Assembly (NCBI RefSeq): GCF_021369635.1
Contig: NZ_JAJNBZ010000004.1
Coordinates: 1-64,000 of the forward strand
Origin: Paenibacillus profundus
GTDB lineage: Bacteria > Bacillota > Bacilli > Paenibacillales > Paenibacillaceae
Length of the DNA stretch: 64,000 nt
Reading direction: 5' to 3'
Part shown: piece by piece, positions 50,657-58,848 of the stretch
Position numbering within the stretch: position 1 is the first letter of the stretch
How the letters are laid out: the number at the start of each line of letters is the position of its first letter
The notes under the pieces: generated by a model
Database searches by the model: none
Told to the model about the DNA's origin: nothing
What the model saw: only the letters and a program-made list of their open reading frames with translations
Program-made: the position numbers and the translations under genes

Positions 50657-50995
50657 ATGAACGGGAAAGTCATTTTACTGACATCGGATTCGATTGGGGC
50701 GCAGGAGAACGGTCTCGGCGCTACCATTCTGGAAACATTTTTGACGTTGCTAAAGCAGCGGGAGGAGCAACCGGCGGCCATCTTCTGCATGAACCGCGGA
50801 GTGTTGGCCCTTACGTCCCGTTCGCTGGCATCGCTGCAGTTCGCGGAATTGGCTCAAGCGGGGGTGCCGGTGCTCGCTTGCAAGACATGTGTCGATCATT
50901 ATGGCATCGCAGATGAGCTGGCAGCAGGCGAAATATCGAGTATGGGCGCATTTGTCGATTTGGCTTCGCAGTACGAAGTCGTCACATTGGGATAG
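50657..50995 (+). CDS. DsrE-family protein (YedF C-terminal-like)
   Basis: 112 aa, a single DsrE/TusD-type domain. Its GKVILLTSDSIGAQENGLGA start and VPVLACKTCVDHYGI cysteines (Cys-x2-Cys) match the C-terminal domain of the selenium-metabolism protein YedF as I recall it. The N-terminal TusA domain of YedF is absent. It probably handles persulfide sulfur or selenium. GGGAGG at 50642-50647 selects ATG 50657. Confidence 0.75.
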   Translation: MNGKVILLTSDSIGAQENGLGATILETFLTLLKQREEQPAAIFCMNRGVLALTSRSLASLQFAELAQAGVPVLACKTCVDHYGIADELAAGEISSMGAFVDLASQYEVVTLG

Positions 50996-51036
50996 CAGAG
51001 CAGTTGAACAACTGAACAGCTATATTAGTGTATACG

Positions 51037-51080
51037 GAAGACCGAGTTCTCTTTGAGGGCTTGGTCTTCTTCTATTTTTT
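51037..51080 (+). terminator. Terminator after the DsrE gene
   Basis: GAAGACCGAG / CTTGGTCTTC hairpin followed by TTCTATTTTTT. Confidence 0.8.
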
Positions 51081-51150
51081 CCGTTCAAAAGAAATATATA
51101 GAGAATCAAGGTTCCTTCTATCAACATCTTATTCGTTCTCGCTCCATGCG

Positions 51151-51195
51151 AAAAAGCCCTGACCCTTACGGAAAACCTCCGTGGGGGCAAGGGCC
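51151..51195 (-). terminator. Terminator of the phosphatase gene
   Basis: Nested stem GCCCTTGCCC.. / ..AAGGGTCAGGGC; the minus-strand tail is TTTTTCGC. Confidence 0.7.
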
Positions 51196-51215
51196 GTGAC
51201 AGGCTGGCGCTGCAG

Positions 51216-52286
51216 TTACTCCAGCAGCTTCCGCTTCAACTCTTCTATATCCGTTTCGGTTAAGCCGAGGGCATCCTCTAGGTACGGGTGGATGCCGCCG
51301 TATGCTTGTTCCATTTCCTCGAACGCGGCGGTCAAGTACTCTGGACGAGCTTCCATGACGGCTTGCAGCACGTCAGGGTTCACGAGCCCGAGCCTATCCG
51401 CTATCCTGGCTTCCGTCTTCAGACGCAAGTTAAAGACATTCAAGTACCTATTCGTCAGCATATAGTCGTGCATGACCGTCTCCTTCGGGACACCGATCGC
51501 GATGAGAATGAGTGCAGATATGAGACCGGTGCGGTCTTTGCCGGCTGTACAGTGGAAGAGAAGCGGCGTGCCGTCCTCGCGAAGCAGCAGCTCGAAGACG
51601 CTGCGGATGCCGGCTGTGGAATGAACGAGCGAACGGTTCAGGTCGACGAGCAGCTGCCCCGGCTCGCCCGTATTAAAGGCGGACGGCTGTCGGATGACAT
51701 CCCGCGATTGGCGAATGGCAGTTGACCCTGACAACTGCACGAGCGGGACGTGATTGCTGTTCACTGCCTGCAGGGGCGGAGAAGGCATGGAGGCTACTTC
51801 ATCGCTGTCGCGGAAATCGCACAGGGCGCGCAGATGGAGTGAATCGAGGTAGGACACATCGTCCGCTGTCAATTCAGATAGCTCTGCGGCCCGGTACAGC
51901 CGGCCCCAGCGCACTCTTCGTCCGTCGCTGGCAGCATAGCCTCCCAGATCGCGAAAGTTGGAACCGCCTGCAAGCGGCAGCACGCGTTCACCTACGGTCA
52001 ACACCGCATAACCGCTCTGCACCACGTGAACGTAGCAACGGCGTCCGGGCGTTGGATCGCCGAACTCCAGAGCTGTTCCCTCGGTGCCGGTGGTGCTGGT
52101 GATGAAGGTAGCCTGCGCCCGATCCCAGTCGGGTGAAGGGCTGTTGTACACTTCATACTCGGCACCAGGCCTGCCGCATGATAAGTGCAAGCTTAGCTTG
52201 CCTGGTGCGCTTCCGCGCGTCAGCTCGGCTTGAAGGGCTGGTGCAGTGGAGCGGGTAGACGGTGTCATCGATTCGGATGTGGACAT
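51216..52286 (-). CDS. Tyrosine-protein phosphatase (Y_phosphatase3 family)
   Basis: 356 aa. The catalytic P-loop CTAGKDR spans Cys246-Arg252 (FHCTAGKDRTGL), and the general acid is probably in the upstream DFRDSDEVA region. SNFRDLGGYAASDGRRVRWG is the family hallmark. Residues 1-110 form an N-terminal beta-rich extension (YNSPSPDWDRAQATFITSTT). Substrates of this family include phosphotyrosine and phosphoinositides. RBS AGAGGTGATGCG. Confidence 0.88.
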   Translation of the reverse strand: MSTSESMTPSTRSTAPALQAELTRGSAPGKLSLHLSCGRPGAEYEVYNSPSPDWDRAQATFITSTTGTEGTALEFGDPTPGRRCYVHVVQSGYAVLTVGERVLPLAGGSNFRDLGGYAASDGRRVRWGRLYRAAELSELTADDVSYLDSLHLRALCDFRDSDEVASMPSPPLQAVNSNHVPLVQLSGSTAIRQSRDVIRQPSAFNTGEPGQLLVDLNRSLVHSTAGIRSVFELLLREDGTPLLFHCTAGKDRTGLISALILIAIGVPKETVMHDYMLTNRYLNVFNLRLKTEARIADRLGLVNPDVLQAVMEARPEYLTAAFEEMEQAYGGIHPYLEDALGLTETDIEELKRKLLE

Positions 52287-52442
52287 ATCGCATCACCTCT
52301 ATCTATGATGTTAGGTCTCCGTGCGGGCACGGGACGGAAGACAGTGTTGCTGCTTCCATCATACAACATATCAGACGCTCCGAGCGAACGAGCAGCTCTA
52401 CCGTACACCCCCAAGCCGTTTACAAGGGGGTGGTCGCAGCCG

Positions 52443-53576
52443 TTAGAGGGTAGATAAGTCAATGGCCGTGGAGATGGAGGATGCAGCAATCTCCTCCGCA
52501 GTCACCTCGCGACCGAGCGTGCTCGACATATAGATGCCTTCACTGATAAGCATGGTGTTCAGCGCCAATTCAGCTGTTGGCAGAAGCGGCACAAGTCCGT
52601 TCAACGCAGCTGCCCAGTGACCTTGCGAAGAGTCGTATGCCCATTCATTCGGGTTGAGCAAATGATTGCGGCTGTCCATGGCATCGAGATCGATCGTCGC
52701 GTTCAAGTCTAAATCAGCTACTGTGCTGTGATAAGAGAACGAATGCGCTCCCTGGCTCGTGCGGTAAGGCATGCGGATACCGCCTTCGGATCCGACGATG
52801 CTGCTGCCTTCGAAGCTGCTAAGGTATATCGCCCATGCTTCTACGATATCGAGCGTCACGCCGCCTTCGAATTTGACGAAGCCAAGACCAAGCTCTTCCA
52901 CGTCGAACTTGCTCTGCTCACGGCGGTCCTGGAGCATTTCCATTTCTTGATACGTCTGCCCGCTGATGCGCGCCACCTTCGGCAGGCCAAGCAGGTATAG
53001 CAGTTGGGAAATGTGGTATACGCCCATGTCATATAGCGCTCCGCCTGAAGCGGTCGCTTTCTGTGTGAAGGCCATCGAGCCGTATCCGTCGACGAATGGG
53101 CGGCCGCGGCGGCGGAAGCCTGTGGAGCGGGCGTGATACAGCTTGCCAAGCTTCCCGGCGTCGATTAATGCTTTAGCTGCTTTCGTCTCTTTGGAATAAA
53201 GCGTCCCCAATTGGATGTGCAGCATGCGGCCGGTTGCTGCGGCGGCTTCTACCATTGCTGCGCCGTCCCGGTAGGAGCCGGCAATCGGCTTCTCGCAGTA
53301 GACGTGCTTGCCGGCTTCCAATGCGGCTATCGTAACTGGAGCATGGAAGTTGTTGTGCAAGCATACATCGACAGCCTCGATGTCATCTCGTTGCAGTAGC
53401 TTGCGGAAGTCGGTATACACATGGGGCACCCTGTATTGCTCGGCGACGCGCGTTGCTTCTCCTTTATTCACATCGCATACCGCGATAACGTCGACACCTC
53501 CGACATGCGCATACTCACTTGCATGGTGCTTTCCAATCTGACCGACACCAATGATGGCGATACGTCTTCGTTCCAT
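52443..53576 (-). CDS. Gfo/Idh/MocA-family oxidoreductase
   Basis: 377 aa. The Rossmann motif IIGVGQIGKHHASEY binds NAD(P). CEKPIAGSYRDGAAM contains the conserved Glu-Lys-Pro, and GALYDMGVYHISQLLYLLG carries the substrate-side Asp/His. It oxidises or reduces a sugar or inositol-like substrate; which one is not visible. It is downstream of, and in line with, a sugar isomerase gene; a palindromic repeat lies between them. Downstream a short CACCCCC / GGGGGTG hairpin (52406-52432) without a U-tract is present. Confidence 0.88.
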   Translation of the reverse strand: MERRRIAIIGVGQIGKHHASEYAHVGGVDVIAVCDVNKGEATRVAEQYRVPHVYTDFRKLLQRDDIEAVDVCLHNNFHAPVTIAALEAGKHVYCEKPIAGSYRDGAAMVEAAAATGRMLHIQLGTLYSKETKAAKALIDAGKLGKLYHARSTGFRRRGRPFVDGYGSMAFTQKATASGGALYDMGVYHISQLLYLLGLPKVARISGQTYQEMEMLQDRREQSKFDVEELGLGFVKFEGGVTLDIVEAWAIYLSSFEGSSIVGSEGGIRMPYRTSQGAHSFSYHSTVADLDLNATIDLDAMDSRNHLLNPNEWAYDSSQGHWAAALNGLVPLLPTAELALNTMLISEGIYMSSTLGREVTAEEIAASSISTAIDLSTL

Positions 53577-53658
53577 TTATTTTCCTCCTGCTATCACTAT
53601 CTCTTCTCTATCCGCTCCTCCTTAAATTCGGGTTCTTGCAACCTTTTCGATGCTGAAT

Positions 53659-53687
53659 AGGTCTTTTTGAACACGCGCTATAAAAAC
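53659..53687. repeat. TGTTCAAAAAG repeat, copy 6 (half, reversed)
   Basis: AGGTCTTTTTGAACACGCGCTATA; read on the minus strand it gives GCGCGTGTTCAAAAAG, like copy 4. It sits between the isomerase and the oxidoreductase genes. Confidence 0.65.
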
Positions 53688-53689
53688 AT

Positions 53690-54568
53690 TCAGTCTGAAA
53701 TATGTTCTGAACTGCTGCTGCTCTCGTTCCGGCACGCGGCCACATGATGACGCAGCTTGTTCAATGCGTCGCCTACTGCGTTCAATTGGTCATTGTCCGC
53801 ATTGTACTCAATGGCCCAATATCCATCGTATCCGGCTTGGATCAAGCTGGATACACGCTCCACGGCGTTATCTGCCTCAACTAAGCGGTGATCGACATGG
53901 GTATGGCGGACCCAACGGCTAACTTGTCGATCTCCTTCCTTCGCTAAGAGCGCGGCATCTTCCGCTGTAGCTTTACGGTGGCCGAATGGAACGCCTGTCG
54001 CCTGCCAGCGTCCGAGATGAAGCAGAATGCCGTAATGCGGGTGGTCGACTGCTTCGGAGATGCGAACGAGAGATTCCGGGAACAATGCGAGCCCGGTATG
54101 ATTTTCGGGGCCTACCCAGTAACCGCCGTCAGCGGCCCGATCAGCATATTCACGGTAACGTGCGACAATGTATTCCAAAGCTTCGTCGCTTAGCTGACCG
54201 TCACCGTGCAGCACCGCATCCAAGCGCACCGATTTCGCCTCTAGTATTTCAGCGGCCCGCAGATAGGAGAGCGCATTCTGATGGAGCGCCTCCCGTACCT
54301 CCGGATCAGCGTCCCATAGATGTGCGCTATCTACAGCAATGTTCACCAGGGTCATTTCTCGCTCCTTCAAAGCGTCGCGGATGCGCCGCAGTTGGTCGTC
54401 GTCAGCGACTTTCCAGAGCGGGCGCGAGCTGTCAGCGAAGAAGGCGTTCCAGAAATCAATGGCGTGGAGCTGATAACGTGCATGCACCGTGTCAATATAA
54501 GAGAAAATATCCATTTTCCCTTCCACGCGCATGTTATTGAACGAAAATCCACCTATAGATAATTTCAT
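53690..54568 (-). CDS. Sugar phosphate isomerase/epimerase (AP_endonuc_2-type TIM barrel)
   Basis: 292 aa. Xylose-isomerase-like barrel with metal-binding residues in VGPENHTGLALF, HYGILLHLGRWQA, WVRHTHVDH and AIEYNADN. Proteins of this kind (for example IolI, IolE) isomerise keto-sugars or inosose and are often paired with Gfo/Idh/MocA dehydrogenases, as here. AAAGGAGGAG upstream selects ATG 54568 over the longer frame. Substrate unknown. Confidence 0.85.
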   Translation of the reverse strand: MKLSIGGFSFNNMRVEGKMDIFSYIDTVHARYQLHAIDFWNAFFADSSRPLWKVADDDQLRRIRDALKEREMTLVNIAVDSAHLWDADPEVREALHQNALSYLRAAEILEAKSVRLDAVLHGDGQLSDEALEYIVARYREYADRAADGGYWVGPENHTGLALFPESLVRISEAVDHPHYGILLHLGRWQATGVPFGHRKATAEDAALLAKEGDRQVSRWVRHTHVDHRLVEADNAVERVSSLIQAGYDGYWAIEYNADNDQLNAVGDALNKLRHHVAACRNESSSSSEHISD

Positions 54569-54763
54569 GCTTCTCCTCCTTTGCACAGCAACGGTTTCCC
54601 TACGAGCGTAGCAGATTATGGAATCTTGAACAATCCCTTCCTTGTGCTGTAATAGTACTGTTTAAATACCAAGCTTACCCTGCTGCTGCTTCTTGCGCCG
54701 GATCCCGAACTTTTCTGCGATGTCACTATAATCTCTATAAAAATAATTATGCATGTAAAAACG

Positions 54764-54791
54764 AAAAAAACCGCAGATTATCTCTGCGGCC
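54764..54791 (-). terminator. Terminator of the NlpC/P60 gene
   Basis: CCGCAGA / TCTGCGG hairpin; the minus strand then reads TTTTTTT. Confidence 0.9.
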
Positions 54792-54805
54792 TCCAGACAG
54801 GTAAA

Positions 54806-55684
54806 TTAAAGAACACGCTTGGCACCGACATAGGTGCGGCTTGACCAAGAGGATGACAGGCTCGACACAATAACGCGGTGAGCATTGCCTGATGAAGCAT
54901 TCAAATACTGGTTGTTGCCGATGTAGATGCCAACATGCGTTATGGATTTTCCTCCGTCCGCAAAGAAGAGCAAATCTCCAGGCTGCGGGTTGCTTACGGA
55001 CGTGCCGGTGGCACGGTACATGTCGCGGGAAGTGCGCGGCAGGGATATTCCATGCTTGCTATATACATAATTAACATATCCGGAGCAATCGAAGCCGCTC
55101 GGCGAAGTGCCGCCCCATACGTAGGGCACCCCGACGTAACTATGGGCCGTGTTCAGGATGCGATCCGTCAGGGCGCCTGTTTTTGGCTCAGCTGCCTTAG
55201 ACACTTCTGGGGCATGGCGCTCAATGCTTGGAATGGTCTTTAAGTATTGAGGATTCCATGTAAATTCTAAATTGTATTGCTCCATTAAAAAGCGCAGCGG
55301 GAGATATGTATTGTTTTTGTACGCCCATGGCTCGCTTCCCATATCAACGGTTTGGCCATCAACTTCGGCTTTCGGACTGTCGGTGCGGAACCGTATGGTC
55401 TTGTCGCCGTTGGAAAATTCAATCTCAACAATATCTTCATCAACAGTCGTCCAATTTATCGTATACCCCATTCGATCGGCAAAGCCGCGCAGCGGGACGT
55501 AAAGGTTCTCATCTTCATCAAGAATTGGAATAATATCAGTAAATTGTAATGCTTCTCCGTTCACGTTAATCGTCACTTGCTTTGCTTCGGCAGCATGTAC
55601 CGTCGCTCCAAGAGCGCCGTCTGCCCACAGCATGCAACCGAATACTGCGCCTGCCACTAGGACAGTGCGTAAGGCGGTTTTCAC
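54806..55684 (-). CDS. Secreted NlpC/P60 peptidase with copper-amine-oxidase-like N-terminal domain
   Basis: 292 aa. The signal peptide ends about residue 32 (ATVHAAEA). Residues 37-152 are a copper amine oxidase N-domain-like module (LYVPLRGFADRMGYTINW, YLPLRFLMEQYNLEFTWN), common in Paenibacillus surface proteins. Residues 172-292 are NlpC/P60 with Cys200 (GFDCSGYV), His250 (ITHVGIY) and probably Asn262. It cuts peptide bonds in cell-wall peptidoglycan. GTG start with GGAGGAG upstream. Confidence 0.9.
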   Translation of the reverse strand: MKTALRTVLVAGAVFGCMLWADGALGATVHAAEAKQVTINVNGEALQFTDIIPILDEDENLYVPLRGFADRMGYTINWTTVDEDIVEIEFSNGDKTIRFRTDSPKAEVDGQTVDMGSEPWAYKNNTYLPLRFLMEQYNLEFTWNPQYLKTIPSIERHAPEVSKAAEPKTGALTDRILNTAHSYVGVPYVWGGTSPSGFDCSGYVNYVYSKHGISLPRTSRDMYRATGTSVSNPQPGDLLFFADGGKSITHVGIYIGNNQYLNASSGNAHRVIVSSLSSSWSSRTYVGAKRVL

Positions 55685-55765
55685 TGCATCTCCTCCTTGA
55701 ATGTAAAAAATGTAAGTTGATTACTAATTAATCGACAAAACTAGACTAGCATAGTTGTTGAAAAG

Positions 55766-55795
55766 TTGACAATAGTCTGGGAGAATCATTATTAC
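55766..55795 (+). promoter_or_regulatory. Possible promoter of the OsmC gene
   Basis: TTGACA (55766-55771), 18 bp, TATTAC (55790-55795). The -35 is consensus, the -10 weak. Confidence 0.4.
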
Positions 55796-55897
55796 AAAAA
55801 TGTAACTATTGTTCGAACTTCCTTAGCAGTGCTGATTTTAAGCGGAATCTTTGCTAACGTAACCACAGAACTGATATTGGAAATGAAAGGAATAATG

Positions 55898-56422
55898 ATG
55901 AAAAGAGAGAAAATTGTCGAAAAAAGTACTGGAAATTCGCCCGTAAACCTTACTATGTCAGTAGTTGCAAACAAACTGGCCGAGGATGAAAAGGAGACTT
56001 TGCTTATGCATGTATTTGTGAAAAGACAGAAACCGTATCAGCAAGTTGGGTGCGCCCATTCGCGCAACGTCTTAATTGAACATGGAGGCGGGGGTGAAGG
56101 TCATGAAGCTGGATTCAGTGCTTTGGAACTATGGCTGCTCGGGCTCGCTTCCAGTGTGGGAACCTCGATGGAGGACTATGCTAATGAGAAGGAATGGAAT
56201 ATTACCTCTCTGCAGATTGAGGTCGAAGACGAGGTGAACGAGGAGGGTTACATTATGGATTTGAAGTTCTATATTACGGCTGAAGGACTGACTGCTGCCC
56301 AGAGAGGTGAAATGTTCGGTGCCGTCCGGCAAGAGTGCAAGCTGCTGCATACAGTGAACCCTAATGTAGAGCTCTACTTCGCTGACAGGCTGGTGAAAGA
56401 CGAAATCGGGCCTGCAGATTAG
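55898..56422 (+). CDS. OsmC-family protein
   Basis: 174 aa. The OsmC/Ohr fold is suggested by FSALELWLLGLASSVGTSMEDYANEKEW in its helical part and by the strand pattern ITSLQIEVEDEV and MDLKFYITAEGLTAAQRG. The usual first catalytic Cys region reads GCAHSRNVLIEH and the second contains QECKLLH, so two cysteines are present. The family reduces organic hydroperoxides. ATG 55898 follows AAAGGA at 55887-55892; 55895 is an alternative. Confidence 0.75.
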   Translation: MKREKIVEKSTGNSPVNLTMSVVANKLAEDEKETLLMHVFVKRQKPYQQVGCAHSRNVLIEHGGGGEGHEAGFSALELWLLGLASSVGTSMEDYANEKEWNITSLQIEVEDEVNEEGYIMDLKFYITAEGLTAAQRGEMFGAVRQECKLLHTVNPNVELYFADRLVKDEIGPAD

Positions 56423-56486
56423 GTGGATACGGTTGTTTCAATACGTAAAATTATGGATCTAACACTTGCAATATAATACAATTAGG

Positions 56487-56515
56487 TCAAGTTCAAGAAG
56501 GGAACTTGAACAGCC
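56487..56515. repeat. TGTTCAAAAAG repeat, copy 7 (variant)
   Basis: TCAAGTTCAAGAAGGGAACT followed by TGAACAGCCTC. The right part matches copy 4; the arms have diverged to AAGTTC / GAACTT. It lies between the OsmC gene and the two-component genes. Confidence 0.55.
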
Positions 56516-56596
56516 TCAAGCTGACTGCTTGGTGAACATCAGGCAAGTATATTGCATGTGGGAACGAACCATTTGTGTTGAAGGAGACCGGGGTGG

Positions 56597-57283
56597 ATGA
56601 GGACGATATTGGTAGCGGATGATGACGATCATATTCTCGAGCTTATCGGATTGTACTTGCGTAACGAAGGGTTCCGGGTGCTTGAAGCAAGGGACGGATT
56701 GGAAGCCATTCAACTAATGGAAGTGAATCGAGTGGACTTGGTTATTTTGGACATTATGATGCCGTGTATGGATGGGTGGGAACTGTGCAGCAAGCTGCGG
56801 CGCGGCTATCCTGATTTGCCCTTGCTTATGGTGACCGCGAAGGGGGAGCCGGGGCAGAAGATCAAAGGGTTTCAGCTTGGTACTGACGATTACATAACGA
56901 AGCCGTTCGATCCGATGGAGCTCGTCATGCGAGTGAAAGCGTTGCTTCGACGTTATCGGATCGTATATTCACAAGTTGTCCAGCTTGGCCAGCTGCGATT
57001 GGATCGCAGCAGTTATAAAGTGATTAAGCCGGAAGACGATTCATCTATGACATTGCCGTTGAAAGAGTTCGAGCTGCTATTTAAGCTCGCAAGCTGCCCA
57101 GGACAAATCTTGACGCGCGAGCAGCTGATTCAAGAAATATGGGGAATCGATTACGTAGGGGACGATCGCACGGTAGACGTACATATTAAGCGCCTTCGCG
57201 AACGTTTTTCCAGTTATACGGACATATTCAACATCGTTACAGCCCGCAGTCTCGGCTACCGCTTAGAGGTATACCATGATTAA
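56597..57283 (+). CDS. OmpR/PhoB-family response regulator
   Basis: 228 aa. The receiver has an acidic pocket DDD (8-10), phospho-acceptor Asp52 (VILDIMMPCMDG), Thr80 and Lys102 (DDYITKPFDP). The C-terminal winged helix (about 130-228) ends ...TVDVHIKRLRERF. GAAGGAGA is the RBS. It overlaps the kinase gene by 8 bp. Likely target: the RND pump just downstream, whose promoter region has 11-bp-spaced direct repeats. Confidence 0.92.
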   Translation: MRTILVADDDDHILELIGLYLRNEGFRVLEARDGLEAIQLMEVNRVDLVILDIMMPCMDGWELCSKLRRGYPDLPLLMVTAKGEPGQKIKGFQLGTDDYITKPFDPMELVMRVKALLRRYRIVYSQVVQLGQLRLDRSSYKVIKPEDDSSMTLPLKEFELLFKLASCPGQILTREQLIQEIWGIDYVGDDRTVDVHIKRLRERFSSYTDIFNIVTARSLGYRLEVYHD

Positions 57284-58637
57284 GACGCTGTATGTCCGGG
57301 TCGTGCTCACTTTTATGCTAGCATTAATTGTAGGGGTTTTCGCTGCGTTTTCTGTATCTGGGATGTTGTTTCAAAAAGAGATGGAGGAGGTTGCGTTTCA
57401 GGATTTATCGAAATTGGGACAAGATCTGGTTCGACTTCGTGCAGGTATGCCGTTGTCTCAATTTGAACAATATTTACTCTCCATGCACTCTTTAGATACG
57501 TATCAAATGCAAATCTTCGACAGTCGAGGCCGGACTTTGCTGGAGCGAGGCATTGATGGACGCCAGATGCTCCATGTTGAAGCGGACAGGGTTAAACGAG
57601 TGTTGACGGGCGAACAAGTACGCATCATTGCGGATAATGACGATAGCGGTCCGATTATTGGACTCCCTATCGATATTGACGGAGAACGGCAGGCGCTTTT
57701 TTTGCAGTTGTCCTTCGGCGGCTCAAACGTCATCGGGCGCTTCATTATTATGGTGCTTATCGTCGTGCTGGCAGTGGGGAGCCTGTGCTTCCTCGTGGCT
57801 GCGCGTTATATCGTCCTTCCGGTGAAGAAGATGACCGTGGCTACAAGGAGAATGGCAAAGGGTGATTTTACGACTGAATTGCGCATGAAGAGAAAGGATG
57901 AGATCGGAGAATTGGCGGCCAGCTTCAATTATATGGCCAAAGAGTTGAATCAGGTGGAGAAAATGAGGCAAGATTTCGTCTCGAATGTCTCGCATGAGAT
58001 TCAATCCCCATTGACGTCGATATTCGGCTTCGCCAAGGCGCTTAAAAATAACGTTGTCCCCGAACCGCAGCGTGAACGGTACCTGCAGATCATCATGACG
58101 GAAAGCGAACGCTTGTCCCGTGTGAGCGACAATCTGCTGCAGCTCGCTTCCTTGGAATCAGAGCATCATCCTGTAAATATGAGGGCCTATTCGTTAGACG
58201 AGCAGATACGTAAAGTCATTGTTGCTTGTGAACCGCAGTGGCAAGCCAAATCATTGCAGATGGACCTGCAGTTGGAGGCAGTCACGATTATCGCGGATGA
58301 AGACATGCTAAGTCTCGTCTGGATGAATCTGATTGGCAACAGCATGAAATTCACTCCGGATAACGGAACGATCACAATCGTGTTGTCCCGCCAGTCAAAA
58401 GGAATCGAAGTTGTCATTTCCGATAATGGTATCGGCATACCTGAAGAGGATTTGAACCGGGTGTTCGATCGGTTCTATAAGGCGGATCGATCACGACGGC
58501 GTGACGGGAACGGAAGCGGTCTCGGCTTGGCGATTGTGAACAAGGTCATGTCTCTGCATAACGGGACGGTTGCGCTGGCAAGCGTGAGCGGTCAAGGAAC
58601 GAAGGTGACGGTGACACTGCCGTTAATAAAAGGATAA
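57276..58637 (+). CDS. Sensor histidine kinase
   Basis: 453 aa. Two membrane segments (about 9-30 and 152-177) bracket an extracytoplasmic sensor of about 120 aa with no recognised family. Then a HAMP domain (RYIVLPVKKMTVATRRMAKG), HisKA with His240 (SHEIQSPLTS), and HATPase_c with NSMKF, DNGIGIPEED and GSGLGLAIV boxes. Partner of the adjacent response regulator. Signal unknown; pump substrates or envelope stress are plausible. Confidence 0.92.
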   Translation: MIKTLYVRVVLTFMLALIVGVFAAFSVSGMLFQKEMEEVAFQDLSKLGQDLVRLRAGMPLSQFEQYLLSMHSLDTYQMQIFDSRGRTLLERGIDGRQMLHVEADRVKRVLTGEQVRIIADNDDSGPIIGLPIDIDGERQALFLQLSFGGSNVIGRFIIMVLIVVLAVGSLCFLVAARYIVLPVKKMTVATRRMAKGDFTTELRMKRKDEIGELAASFNYMAKELNQVEKMRQDFVSNVSHEIQSPLTSIFGFAKALKNNVVPEPQRERYLQIIMTESERLSRVSDNLLQLASLESEHHPVNMRAYSLDEQIRKVIVACEPQWQAKSLQMDLQLEAVTIIADEDMLSLVWMNLIGNSMKFTPDNGTITIVLSRQSKGIEVVISDNGIGIPEEDLNRVFDRFYKADRSRRRDGNGSGLGLAIVNKVMSLHNGTVALASVSGQGTKVTVTLPLIKG

Positions 58638-58703
58638 TTCGCCAATAGTGTCTCTTGCCTTGCTATTTATTCAAAGTAAAAAGGTAATGTATGTTTTCCA
58701 CGA

Positions 58704-58738
58704 CCATAACCGGGTTCGCTGCGGTTATGGTTTTTTTT
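58704..58738 (+). terminator. Terminator after the kinase gene
   Basis: CCATAACCG / CGGTTATGG hairpin followed by eight T. Confidence 0.95.
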
Positions 58739-58756
58739 GTCCCTTAATTTTCCTTT

Positions 58757-58780
58757 GTTCATGCTCCGTTCATATTTCAT
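58757..58780 (+). promoter_or_regulatory. Direct repeats before the RND gene, probable response-regulator site
   Basis: GTTCAT at 58757-58762 and 58768-58773, exactly 11 bp apart, followed by TTTCAT at 58775-58780. Such one-turn spacing is characteristic of OmpR/PhoB-type operators. A weak -10-like TTCTAA follows at 58793. Confidence 0.45.
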
Positions 58781-58848
58781 TGTTACGTTGTGTTCTAAGC
58801 CGGTGCATTGGAACATGGAGCCGTAAAGGAGGAGACAAGGAGGAAACT

